Part shown: positions 8,401 to 15,576 of the stretch, piece after piece
How the letters are laid out: the number at the start of each line of letters is the position of its first letter
Position numbering within the stretch: position 1 is the stretch's first letter
NCBI GenBank assembly: GCA_946479255.1
Contig: CAMLFK010000048.1
Coordinates: forward strand, 1 to 23,628
From: an uncultured Oxalobacteraceae bacterium
GTDB taxonomy: Bacteria > Pseudomonadota > Gammaproteobacteria > Burkholderiales > Burkholderiaceae
Reading direction: 5' to 3'
Length of the DNA stretch: 23,628 nucleotides
The notes under the pieces: model-generated
Told to the model about the DNA's origin: nothing
The model's input: the letters and a program-made list of their open reading frames with translations, nothing else
Database searches by the model: none
Position numbers and translations under genes: made by a program

Positions 8401-8726
8401 CGCTGCTGCAAGGCGCCGCTTACCTGACGCGCGACTGCCTGGCGCACAACGCCTTCCGCTTCTTCGTCAACGCGGCCGAGGTATCGCTGCTGGCCCAGGA
8501 TTTTGTGGCCGCCGAGTTCTACGCCGAGCAGCTGGCCGCCAGCGCCAGCGCCGATCCCTGCGCCTGGACCGAACACCACGTGGCGCTGATCCGCGCCTAC
8601 GGCGCGCATGCGCAGGGCGGCGGCGACGCAGCCCGCACCGGCCTGCGCGAGCTGCACGCGCAAGCTCACCGGCTTGGCTTCACCTACGCCACGCCGCTGC
8701 TGCACGAGCTTCTCGAACAAATTTAG
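5457..8726 (+). CDS. XRE-HTH / degenerate cyclase / STAND-like ATPase / TPR regulator
   Basis: A 1089-aa multidomain protein. Residues ~20-85 form an XRE-type helix-turn-helix (LLKSLRKTRALSQEALAELC, SIASIKRAETGK). Residues ~115-260 resemble a class III nucleotide cyclase domain (FGATLRHAGSSTPVALFGMP, DAERSVRCALSLRTTL) but lack the metal-binding Asp motif. From ~272 a GRxxE-type entry leads into an AAA/STAND ATPase with Walker A AMAGVGKT (~297-304) and Walker B LLLTVEDVHW (~421-430). Residues ~650-1080 are TPR-like repeats. This is the build of MalT- and cyclase-AAA-TPR-type signal proteins: a ligand or partner on the TPRs would gate ATP-dependent oligomerisation and DNA binding. The next gene starts 26 bp downstream, so the two are very probably co-transcribed; the lectin gene ends 51 bp upstream. 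The ligand and target are unknown. Confidence 0.88.
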   Translation: MSLDHLTSPPNDPSSASDGRIALNAALLKSLRKTRALSQEALAELCQSRHLPVSIASIKRAETGKVVLYRTARHLATIFEIELDALLAAADDTAAAPPVLAPAAAATTADAAGVRYVIELHLAMAAPPGPAAVAEINEVVTRFGATLRHAGSSTPVALFGMPQAFRSDAERSVRCALSLRTTLLVHGARAMAIRMARWSGGGGGDAAMPAQATAPAADPLSLPIRVAPGLISQLKGHFDFNFDSDKCAQGYGALSGERAGVPPLPLSGRVSETRQFQALAQAARESHGSQVVYVRAMAGVGKTRLAAEFADLARLEGFSCHRCHVQDAGADSWRAPLSELARSLFGADDASEGELERLVDSASGALGLDPESAIFHRALAGARMSSEQMSLYAAMSHAVREQGLAQALETLVARSAARNPLLLTVEDVHWGESYLFDALGTLLAASREAPVIWVLTSRIEHDPLEAYLRPHLFELPLALFDLAPLGQRDAQALAEQYADLDLAYRQRCVERAQGNPLFLTQLLASPGQHLPDSLKHLVQARLDALPALQQRALRTAAVIGNRFDLAVLREALGAPEFELDVAGRHALVRRIKPDAGAFVHDLVMHCIYESIAPGEQQRLHRAVAGLFRERDPALSAQHLYRADDPGAFDMMLRAIRDKLAAHEYEAALELADQCSANDSTRYSSFTLALLKAHATAGLGLIAQAKLAYQHALMLAGRPQEKIDAVIGLATTLNILEELDEEERLLDDTLPLARSVNADASLGKLLYLKGNIYFPRGNYVECRRHHDDAVRYARASGASETEARALSGLGDSYYAQGHMNRANALFAECIAMCGQHEYVGIEASNRSALGSTSLYLGQPQAAVDQALHSASLAHKVGNRRAEVFARMTAGWVLLGAGAFGQAEEEVARALALARSIGAVRFETFLMESQARISWHRGEHAQAEQQIMAVADTVRRQRLERFIGPWVLGTVALFSSDPAVRQRALLQGAAYLTRDCLAHNAFRFFVNAAEVSLLAQDFVAAEFYAEQLAASASADPCAWTEHHVALIRAYGAHAQGGGDAARTGLRELHAQAHRLGFTYATPLLHELLEQI

Positions 8727-8752
8727 TCCTTAACCACCGTCGAAAGGCATGT

Positions 8753-10054
8753 ATGTCCCCCGAATTTGATAAACGCGCCGATCCGCGTGCGCAAGCTGAA
8801 GCCGCTTTCGCCGCCGCCCAGGCCAAGACCAATCTGCTGGCCGCCATCGACCCGGTCCTGCTCGATGTTTCGCTGCGCGAGCCTTGCTTCAGCTCTTACT
8901 ATGGCCACATCCTGCAGAACAAGAAAGACCTGCTGCCGATGGTCGAGGCCTTCGGCATACCGGACAAGGTGATCGCCACGCTGGACTTCCAGGACCCCAC
9001 CTATCCACAGGTGGAGAACCAGTTCTGCGAATACCTCATCAGCATCGGCTACAACATGACCGGCTGCTTCGCGCTGACGGCGGTCGGGCAGATCGTCGAC
9101 GGCCAGTTCGTGCCGGACCTGTCGATGCAAAAGCTGCAGCAATACGGCATCCCCAACACCATGCACGAAATCTACCTGATGACGCCCGACTCGGCCGATC
9201 ATCAGCTGGTTCTGCAGCGCCTCCAGGCCTCGATCGCCTGGCTGCGTGCAAATATCAAGGGCGACCATGGCGGCGCGCCGCGTATTTACTTGAACGTGGT
9301 CGACCTGGTGGACGCCTTCTTCGCCGACCGCGACTGGTGTTGCGAGGTGCTGGCGCTGCTGGCGGCCGAAGGCGTGGACGCGGTGTCCTTCGAGGACGGG
9401 CGCGGCACCTACTTCCCCTACCAGATCGGCGCGATGGTCAGCGCCATGAAGGCTTATTTGAACCCTGGCCAGAAGGTGCTGTTTCACTGCCACGCCGGCA
9501 ACGGCATGGAAAACGCCTCGGTGATCGAAGCGCTGCTGGCCGGGGCCGATGGCTACTGGGCGGGGCTGGACAAGGAATCGTCGACCATCGGGCATGCGTC
9601 GATGGCGGAGCTGCTCGCCAACCTGGTGCGCGCCGGGAACACCCGCGTGAGCGAACGCTATCTGATGCAGGATCTGCTGCCGATCTGCCAGGCCATGCAC
9701 AGGATTAATGATGAGGAAGATCTGCCGGAGACCTGGCCGATCCAGGGATCGAACGCCTACCGCCAGATGCTGAGCGGCTTCGACCAGATTGCAGGGCGCG
9801 CCATGGACCTGCCGCCGGAAGCGATTGGCGGCAGCTACACATACAGGATTTCACCGGACGGCAGCGACTGGCCGGTGGTCCAGGGCCGCGTCCTCGAACT
9901 GCTGGACAAGCAGATCGAGGAGCCGTGCGCGACCCGGATGATTCTGCTGATGCGCGAAGACCTCAACAACGGCCTGCGCATCCGCTATGACGATGCCGAC
10001 CAGCTGCTCGCCTTGTATCAGCGCGCGGCGGCCGGTGACAAGAAGGCCGCGTAG
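8753..10054 (+). CDS. DRE-TIM metallolyase (HMGL-like / pyruvate carboxyltransferase fold) homologue
   Basis: A 433-aa protein. The N-terminal strand carries LLDVSLREPCF, matching the D-x-x-LRE signature of HMG-CoA lyase, isopropylmalate synthase and homocitrate synthase. A second signature, LFHCHAGNGMENASVIEALL (about residues 243-262), supplies the HxH metal ligands and the conserved Asn region, followed by an Ala/Gly barrel strand (AGADGYWAGL) and IGHASMAELL. The catalytic Arg and metal ligands appear intact, so an aldol-type lyase or synthase activity is plausible; the substrate is unknown. There is no leucine-regulatory domain. The start at 8753 has CGAAAGG 5-6 nt upstream; the open frame runs further up inside the regulator gene but only as a shadow. 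It is the last gene of the plus-strand block, with REP-like inverted repeats behind it. Confidence 0.78.
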   Translation: MSPEFDKRADPRAQAEAAFAAAQAKTNLLAAIDPVLLDVSLREPCFSSYYGHILQNKKDLLPMVEAFGIPDKVIATLDFQDPTYPQVENQFCEYLISIGYNMTGCFALTAVGQIVDGQFVPDLSMQKLQQYGIPNTMHEIYLMTPDSADHQLVLQRLQASIAWLRANIKGDHGGAPRIYLNVVDLVDAFFADRDWCCEVLALLAAEGVDAVSFEDGRGTYFPYQIGAMVSAMKAYLNPGQKVLFHCHAGNGMENASVIEALLAGADGYWAGLDKESSTIGHASMAELLANLVRAGNTRVSERYLMQDLLPICQAMHRINDEEDLPETWPIQGSNAYRQMLSGFDQIAGRAMDLPPEAIGGSYTYRISPDGSDWPVVQGRVLELLDKQIEEPCATRMILLMREDLNNGLRIRYDDADQLLALYQRAAAGDKKAA

Positions 10055-10071
10055 CGAGCAATACAGTTCAG

Positions 10072-10188
10072 CTAAGAGCCGTCATCCCCGCGGAGGCGGG
10101 GACCCATAGCACGTTAGCTCAGAGAATGACTCTCACACTGAGTTTGCATGGTATAGGTCCCCGCCTTCGCGGGGATGACGGCTCTTAG
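10072..10188. repeat. Inverted pair of 33-bp REP-like elements between convergent genes
   Basis: Two 33-bp arms (10072-10104 and 10156-10188) are inverse complements with a single mismatch, separated by 51 nt. Each arm also contains its own hairpin (TCCCCGC GGAG GCGGGGA in the left arm). The core GTCATCCCCGC...GCGGGGACC resembles REP-type palindromes common in proteobacteria. The pair lies between the metallolyase gene (+) and the sugar MFS gene (-), where it could act as a bidirectional terminator or transcript stabiliser. No transposase is nearby. Confidence 0.8.
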
Positions 10189-10225
10189 GTTTACGGGTGT
10201 GGCTACGTTGTGGTGCGCAAGCAGA

Positions 10226-11518
10226 TCACTTTTGCGTGTACATCGATGCGAACTTCAAACCGAAGTACAGGATGAACAGATAGCAGGCGGCCGGCACCAG
10301 GAAGGACATCTGGACGCCGGCCCTATCGGCCAGCAGCCCTTGCGCAAACGGCACCAGCGCGCCGCCCACAATCGCCATGCACAGGATGCCGGAAGCCTGG
10401 CCGGTCAGCTTGCCAAGGCGATGCAGCGCCATGCTGAAGATGGTCGGGAACATGATCGAGTTGAACAGGCCGACCGCGATCAGTGACCACATGGCCACGC
10501 TGCCCTTGCCGAATACCGCCGCCAAGGTCAGTGCGATCACCAGCGCCGCATTGAAGGCCAGCGCCTTGCCAGGGCTGACGTAGCGCATCACGCCGAAGCC
10601 GACGAAGCGGCCGACCATCGCACCGCCCCAGTACCAGGCCACATAGTGGGCCGCATCGGCCGGGTTCAGATTACCGATGTGCGGCTCGCCGATGAAGTTG
10701 ATCAGGAAGCTGCCAATACTGACTTCGCCACCCACGTACAGGAAAATGCCGATCGCGCCCAGCAGCAGGTTGGGATGCGACAGCGCCGATTCCTTCGCCT
10801 CAACGCCGGCCACCGGAGCCTCTTCGGCATGCTCGATCTTCGGCAGGCGCGCCGCCGCGAACAGCAGCGCCAGCAGCACCAGCGCAGCGGCCAGCGCCAA
10901 GTACGGACCCTGCACGGCCGCCGCTTCCTTGGCGTGATAGGCCAGGCGCTCGGCTTCAGGCAGCGCCGCCAGTTCGCTGGCGGACAAAACGACGCCGGAC
11001 AAGATCAGCAAGCCGCCCAGCAGCGGAGCGATGGTGGTGCCGAGCGAGTTGAAGGCCTGGGTCAGGGTCAGGCGCGACGAGGCGGTCTTGGGATCGCCCA
11101 GCGCCGCCACGTAAGGATTGGCCGACACCTGCAGCACGGTGATGCCGCCGGCCAGCACGAACAGCGCCAGCAGGAACAGGCTGTAGCCGCCCTTGGACGC
11201 CGGATAGAACATGGCGCAGCCGGCGGCGGCGATCAAGAGGCCCGTGACGGCTCCCTTCTGGTAGCCGATCTTCTTGATCAGCATACCGGCCGGCAGCGAT
11301 ACGATCGCATACGCCCCGAAGAAGCAGAACTGCACCAGCATGGCCTGCACATAAGTCAGCGTGTAGACCGCCTTAAGGTGGGGAATGAGCACGTCGTTCA
11401 GCGAGGTCAGAAAGCCCCACATGAAAAACAGGATGGTGACGATGACCAGCGGTCCGGTGTTGCTGGCGCTGGCGTCGTAGGTGCCCGGTAGCGCGCGTGC
11501 GGTCGTTACAGTTTCCAT
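10226..11518 (-). CDS. gluP: Glucose/galactose-type MFS sugar transporter (FHS family)
   Basis: A 430-aa, 12-segment major facilitator of the fucose-galactose-glucose:H+ symporter family. Diagnostic stretches are FFMWGFLTSLNDVLIPHLK in the first helix, VSANPYVAALG, SSRLTLTQAFNSLGTTIAPL, FLYVGGEVSIGSFLINFIGE and a final PTIFSMALHRLGKLTGQASG. It imports hexose across the inner membrane. The ATG at 11518 has an AGGAG ribosome site about 8 nt upstream. It lies 41 bp behind the GH3 gene as the third gene of the beta-glucoside operon, which fits uptake of glucose released outside the cytoplasm. The symbol rests on family resemblance; the exact sugar is not proven. Confidence 0.88.
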   Translation of the reverse strand: METVTTARALPGTYDASASNTGPLVIVTILFFMWGFLTSLNDVLIPHLKAVYTLTYVQAMLVQFCFFGAYAIVSLPAGMLIKKIGYQKGAVTGLLIAAAGCAMFYPASKGGYSLFLLALFVLAGGITVLQVSANPYVAALGDPKTASSRLTLTQAFNSLGTTIAPLLGGLLILSGVVLSASELAALPEAERLAYHAKEAAAVQGPYLALAAALVLLALLFAAARLPKIEHAEEAPVAGVEAKESALSHPNLLLGAIGIFLYVGGEVSIGSFLINFIGEPHIGNLNPADAAHYVAWYWGGAMVGRFVGFGVMRYVSPGKALAFNAALVIALTLAAVFGKGSVAMWSLIAVGLFNSIMFPTIFSMALHRLGKLTGQASGILCMAIVGGALVPFAQGLLADRAGVQMSFLVPAACYLFILYFGLKFASMYTQK

Positions 11519-11559
11519 TCAATATTCTCCTGGTTGATATCGTTGACTTACTTGATGAA

Positions 11560-14058
11560 TTACTTAAGCTCGGCGCACTTGAGCGCGTCGGCTTCCTTGG
11601 CCGCACCGCCCACGATCTGGATATTGGTGAAAGCGGCAGAGAACGGCGCGTCGGCATTGACCGCGAACGGCGTGTCGACACGGGCCAGGTCGGCGCCCTT
11701 GGCGGTAAAGCAGGCCAGCGGAACACGGACGGTCTGCTTGCCCTTGCCGGCGAGCGACTGGAATACCGGCGCCAGGTCGAGCGAGGCCGAACCGATCGCA
11801 AGCTTGGCCGGCCCTGTCGGCGCCGTCGAGACCACGGTATCGAACTGCAGCGCGCCGTCGGTAATCGCGAACTTTGGCACCGCCACCGGCGCCGCGCCCT
11901 TGGCTTCAAAGCGCGCCGGGCCGGTCCAGGTGACGCGCTTGGCGTCATGCTGCACATTGACCTGCGCGGTTTCGACCGTGGCGGTGGCCAGCTTGAACAC
12001 CTTGTTCAGGTCCGAGCCCAGCGCTACCGGTTCGCTGCCGCTTGTCACGTACAGCGGGAAGCTGGCGCGGTCCGACTGATCGAACACCGAATACGAGGTG
12101 GTGGTGCCGCAGCCGCCCTGCTGATAGTTGGCATCGAGCTGGCCGACCTTGGCGGTGCTGGTCTTGCGCAAGCCGTAGCCCAGCTTGAACAGCGGCGCAT
12201 AATCCTTGTCGCCGATGTTGACGGTGGCCTGGCAAACAGTCTTCGGCCACGAGAACGACAGCCTGCCCTTGAAGTCCGGGCCGCCCTTGAACAGCACGTC
12301 GGCCACGCCCTTGCCCTCGCTGCCCGGCAGCCAGGCGGCGACAAAGCTGTCCGACAGGTTGAGCAGGTCGTTGGCCCACACCGGGCGGCCCGACAGCAGG
12401 ATCGTCACCACCGGCTTGCCCTTGCCCGCTACTTTCCGCAGCACCGCCAGGTCTTCCGGATAGCGGCTGGTGTGGCGCAGGCTGCCGGACGGGCCGATGT
12501 CGCCGACGCCTTCGGCGTAAGGCGTTTCGGCCAGCACCGCGATCACTGCGTCGAACTGGCTCACGTCGATGTTGGCGGCGTCTTCACTGTAGGTGACGGA
12601 GGCGCCGGCCTTTTCGCGGATGCCCGCCAGGATGGTGTCGCCGTTCGGGAAGTCGCTGTTCTTGTTGTCGTTACCTTGCCAAGACAAGGTCCAGCCGCCG
12701 GTCTGGTACATCATGCTGTCGGCGCCCTTGCCGACCACCAGCAGCTTCTTGCCCGGTACCAGCGGCAAGGTCTGCTTGTCGTTCTTGAGCAGCACCAGCG
12801 TTTCGCGCACCATCTCGCGTGCCAGCGGGCGCGCCTGCAGCGCCGACATCTGGCCGGCGTAGCGGCCCTCGCTCGGCTTCTTGCCGAACATCCCGGCGCG
12901 CAGCTTGACGCGCAGGATGCGCGTGACCGCGTCGTCGATGCGCGCCATCGGAATGACGCCTTCTTCCACCTGCTTGACGGTGTTGGCGATGAAGGCCTTC
13001 CAGTCGTCCGGCACCATGACCATGTCCACGCCGGCGTTGATCGCCTGGGCGCAGCTGGAGTTGCTGCAGCCGGTGACCTGGCCGATACCGTTCCAGTCGG
13101 TGATGATGAAGCCGTCGAAGCCCATCTTGTTCTTGAGCGCGTCTGTCATCAGCACTTTGCTGCCGTGGATTTTCCCGTGCTCGATGTTGGCGCCGGTGTC
13201 GGTTACGCTGTTAAACGAGGCCATCACCGTCTGCGCGCCCGCTTCCAGCGCGCTGTAATAGCCGGCGCCGTGCACATTGATCAGCTGCGCCATGGTGGTT
13301 CTGGTTTCGCCCTGGTCCTTGCCTTCATGGGTGCCGCCGTCGCCGATGAAGTGCTTGGCGGTGGCGATCACATTGGCGTCGCCAGTCAGTTCGCCCTGCA
13401 TGCCGCGCACGTACTCGCCGCCATAGCTGTGCACCAGCGCCGGGTCTTCCGAGAAGCTCTCGTAAGTGCGGCCCCAGCGGTCGTCGCGCGTGACCGCCAG
13501 GGTCGGGGCGAACACCCAGTTGATGCCGGTGCCGCGCACCGCCTGCGCCACCGCGGCGCCCAGCTTGAAGGCAAGTTGCTTGTTGTGCGCCGCGCCCAGG
13601 CCGATATTGTGGGGAAAAAGCGTAGCGCCGTAGACGTTGCTGTTGCCATGCATGGCGTCGATGCCCCACACCGGCGGCACCTTGACCTTCATGTCGGTGG
13701 CCATGGCCGCTTCGTAGTATTTGTCGGCCAGCGCCACCCAGTCGGCCGGGGTGGCTTGCTTGTTGCCGTTCGGCCAGCTGCCGCCGCCGTTGAGCACCGA
13801 TCCCAGGTAGTAGTCGCGCACGTCGGCCGGGGTCACGCTCTTGATTTCGCCCTGGGTCATCTGGCCGATCTTCTGGCGCAGGGTCATGCCGGCAACGATT
13901 CTCTTGACCTGCGCTTCGATCAAGGCATTGGGTGCGACCGCGCTTTTCACGCGCGGCCAGTCGCTCAGCTTGCCGGGCTTGACGGGGGCGGCGGCCGCGA
14001 TGGATGGGGCGTTCAGCAGCGCCGCGGCTGCGATCAGACAAGCGTTTTTAAGCATCAT
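11560..14058 (-). CDS. Exported GH3 exo-beta-glucosidase / glucanase (ExoP-like)
   Basis: An 832-aa glycoside hydrolase family 3 enzyme with a signal peptide (MMLKNACLIAAAALLNAPSI, cut near AAAA), so periplasmic or secreted. The first TIM-barrel domain shows MTLRQKIGQMTQGE, GIDAMHGNSNVYGATLFPHN, KHFIGDGGT and the nucleophile motif GFIITDWNG with Asp321. The second alpha/beta domain carries LVLLKNDKQTLPL and AETPYAEGVGD, the probable acid/base Glu region known from barley ExoI-type enzymes. About 160 extra C-terminal residues are beta-rich, as in marine ExoP-type glucanases. It would remove glucose from the ends of beta-1,3/1,4-glucans or cello-oligosaccharides. Its ATG overlaps the GH1 stop codon by 4 bp (ATGA, 14055-14058), so translation is coupled; the MFS gene follows closely. 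Confidence 0.92.
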   Translation of the reverse strand: MMLKNACLIAAAALLNAPSIAAAAPVKPGKLSDWPRVKSAVAPNALIEAQVKRIVAGMTLRQKIGQMTQGEIKSVTPADVRDYYLGSVLNGGGSWPNGNKQATPADWVALADKYYEAAMATDMKVKVPPVWGIDAMHGNSNVYGATLFPHNIGLGAAHNKQLAFKLGAAVAQAVRGTGINWVFAPTLAVTRDDRWGRTYESFSEDPALVHSYGGEYVRGMQGELTGDANVIATAKHFIGDGGTHEGKDQGETRTTMAQLINVHGAGYYSALEAGAQTVMASFNSVTDTGANIEHGKIHGSKVLMTDALKNKMGFDGFIITDWNGIGQVTGCSNSSCAQAINAGVDMVMVPDDWKAFIANTVKQVEEGVIPMARIDDAVTRILRVKLRAGMFGKKPSEGRYAGQMSALQARPLAREMVRETLVLLKNDKQTLPLVPGKKLLVVGKGADSMMYQTGGWTLSWQGNDNKNSDFPNGDTILAGIREKAGASVTYSEDAANIDVSQFDAVIAVLAETPYAEGVGDIGPSGSLRHTSRYPEDLAVLRKVAGKGKPVVTILLSGRPVWANDLLNLSDSFVAAWLPGSEGKGVADVLFKGGPDFKGRLSFSWPKTVCQATVNIGDKDYAPLFKLGYGLRKTSTAKVGQLDANYQQGGCGTTTSYSVFDQSDRASFPLYVTSGSEPVALGSDLNKVFKLATATVETAQVNVQHDAKRVTWTGPARFEAKGAAPVAVPKFAITDGALQFDTVVSTAPTGPAKLAIGSASLDLAPVFQSLAGKGKQTVRVPLACFTAKGADLARVDTPFAVNADAPFSAAFTNIQIVGGAAKEADALKCAELK

Positions 14059-15479
14059 TTGTGGTTTCCGGATCTCTTAAGAGGGTTCTTGGAAGCGATG
14101 CCAGTACCCCGCGATGGTGCGCCGATTCCGGCATGGAGGAACTCACGTAGCCAATGGCCGCTGCGTTTCAGGGTGCGGCGCTGGGTGCGAAAATCGACGT
14201 AGTTCAAGCCGAAGCGGCGGATATAGCCTTCGGCCCATTCAAAATTATCCAGCAAGCTCCAGGCGAAGTAGCCCTTGACCGGGCAGCCGGCGGCAATCGC
14301 ATCCAGCGTGGCGGCCAGGTGCGCGATCAGGAAGTCGCGCCGCTCCACGTCGTCGACCTCGCCATCCGGCCCCACCTCGTCGTCATAAGTGGAGCCGTTT
14401 TCGGTGACCAGCAGGTCGCCCGGCGCGTAGTCCGTGTGCACGCGCATCAGCAATTCGGAGAGCCCGCCGGGCGCGACTTCCCAGCCGAAGGCGGTGCGCG
14501 GCACGCCCGGCGTGGCGACGACCCGGGTGTCGAGCGGCGAGGCGCCCGGCGCATCCGCCACCCGTTCGGGGAAGTAGTAGTTCACGCCGAGGAAATCGGT
14601 CGGCGCCGCGATCAGTGCCATGTCGCCGTCTTGCACCGTGGGCGCCGCCGCGCCGACCCTGGACAGCACATCGGCCGGATAGCCGCGTCCGTACAGCGGA
14701 TCGAGGAACCAGCGGTTGCGCAGGCCGTCGTGGCGCACCATCGCGGCTTCGTCCTGGGCGCTGCCGCTGGCGGCGCGCAGCGGATGCAGGGAGAGGGCGA
14801 TGCCGACCTTCGCATCGGGCACATTGGCGCGGATCACCGGCACGGCGAGGCCGTGCGACACCAGCACGTTGTGGGCCACCTGCAATGCGGTGCCGAAGTC
14901 CGTCATGCCGGGGGCGTGCACGCCGTCGTAGTGCCCGTGGATCGAGGTGCACCACGGTTCGTTATGGGTGATCCAGTGCTTGACCCGGTCGCCCAGGTGC
15001 CGGCTCACCACGTCCGCGTACTCGACGAAGCGGTCGATGGTGGCGCGCTCGGCCCAGCCGCCCTGGTCCTGCAGGTACTGCGGCAAGTCCCAGTGGTAGA
15101 GGGTCAGCCAGGGCTGCAGGCCGCGTTCGAGCATGCCGTCGACCAGGCGCGAATAAAAGTCCAGGCCTTTCTGGTTGGGCGCCGCGCCAGGGCTACTTAC
15201 GATGCGCGGCCATGCCACCGAAAAGCGGTAGGCGTTCACGCCCATGTCCCTGGCGATGTCCAGGTCCTGCTGCCACAGGTGGTAGTGGTCGCACGCCACC
15301 GCCCCGCTGCTGCCGTCGCGAATCGCACCTGGGCGAGTGGCGAAGCGGTCCCAGATCGATTCGGCACGCCCGTCTTCATTGGTGGCGCCTTCGATCTGGT
15401 AGGACGAAGTCGAACAGCCCCACAGGAAATCGGGCCCAAAGCCGGCGCGGTCGAAGTCGGGCGTGGCGGAAGTAGTCAT
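14055..15479 (-). CDS. GH1 beta-glucosidase
   Basis: A cytoplasmic retaining beta-glucosidase of glycoside hydrolase family 1, 474 aa from the preferred start. Family marks are FLWGCSTSSYQIEGA near the N-terminus, YRFSVAWPRI, the acid/base THNEPW (Glu174) and the nucleophile LLVTENGS (Glu360), followed by GYFAWSLLDNFEWAEGY. There is no signal peptide, so it would act on imported cellobiose or other beta-glucosides. The start at 15479 is preferred: a longer version from 15551 would run through the lacI terminator. An ATG at 15503 is a possible alternative; neither has a strong ribosome site (a GAGCGA lies ~9 nt before 15479). It is the first gene of the operon with GH3 and the MFS transporter, and a LacI-type palindrome lies 35-46 bp upstream. 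Confidence 0.9.
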   Translation of the reverse strand: MTTSATPDFDRAGFGPDFLWGCSTSSYQIEGATNEDGRAESIWDRFATRPGAIRDGSSGAVACDHYHLWQQDLDIARDMGVNAYRFSVAWPRIVSSPGAAPNQKGLDFYSRLVDGMLERGLQPWLTLYHWDLPQYLQDQGGWAERATIDRFVEYADVVSRHLGDRVKHWITHNEPWCTSIHGHYDGVHAPGMTDFGTALQVAHNVLVSHGLAVPVIRANVPDAKVGIALSLHPLRAASGSAQDEAAMVRHDGLRNRWFLDPLYGRGYPADVLSRVGAAAPTVQDGDMALIAAPTDFLGVNYYFPERVADAPGASPLDTRVVATPGVPRTAFGWEVAPGGLSELLMRVHTDYAPGDLLVTENGSTYDDEVGPDGEVDDVERRDFLIAHLAATLDAIAAGCPVKGYFAWSLLDNFEWAEGYIRRFGLNYVDFRTQRRTLKRSGHWLREFLHAGIGAPSRGTGIASKNPLKRSGNHK

Positions 15480-15512
15480 CAATAATCGCTCATGGTCAGT
15501 CATCGTCGCGGA

Positions 15513-15526
15513 TGGAAAGCTTACCA
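15513..15526 (-). promoter_or_regulatory. Candidate LacI-family operator upstream of the GH1-GH3-MFS operon
   Basis: TGGAAAGCTTACCA is a 14-bp palindrome with one mismatched pair, placed between the lacI terminator and the GH1 start. It shares TGGAAA..TT.CCA with the stronger site before the ABC operon (19570-19583), differing in the centre (GC instead of CG) and one outer base. No clear -35/-10 pair is visible around it, so operator function rests on the shared sequence and position. Confidence 0.4.
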
Positions 15527-15536
15527 AATTCACTGC

Positions 15537-15562
15537 AAAAAAGCACGCCATTGAGGGCGTGC
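15537..15562 (-). terminator. Rho-independent terminator of the lacI gene
   Basis: On the minus strand GCACGCC-CTCAAT-GGCGTGC forms a perfect 7-bp GC-rich stem with a 6-nt loop, followed directly by six T residues. It starts 14 bp after the LacI stop codon, so it ends the ABC-lacI transcript and separates it from the GH1 operon. Confidence 0.9.
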
Positions 15563-15576
15563 GAGTTCATGCCCGG

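Noticed and set aside
7937..8752. N-terminal extension of the metallolyase into the regulator gene
   Set aside because: This part is an Arg/Ala-rich shadow of the regulator's TPR region. The ATG at 8753 has a good ribosome site and the family N-terminus.
10072..10188. Insertion sequence terminal inverted repeats
   Set aside because: Only 51 bp lie between the arms, with no transposase and no visible target duplication; a REP-like pair fits better.
11497..14202. 901-codon plus-strand open frame
   Set aside because: It is antisense to the GH3 gene and part of its neighbours. Composition is typical of a GC-rich shadow frame; GH3 motifs lie on the other strand.
14154..15485. 443-codon plus-strand open frame
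   Set aside because: It mirrors the GH1 gene exactly and has no recognisable domain.
15480..15551. Longer GH1 start at 15551
   Set aside because: This region contains the lacI terminator stem and T-tract, so most transcripts would not include it intact.
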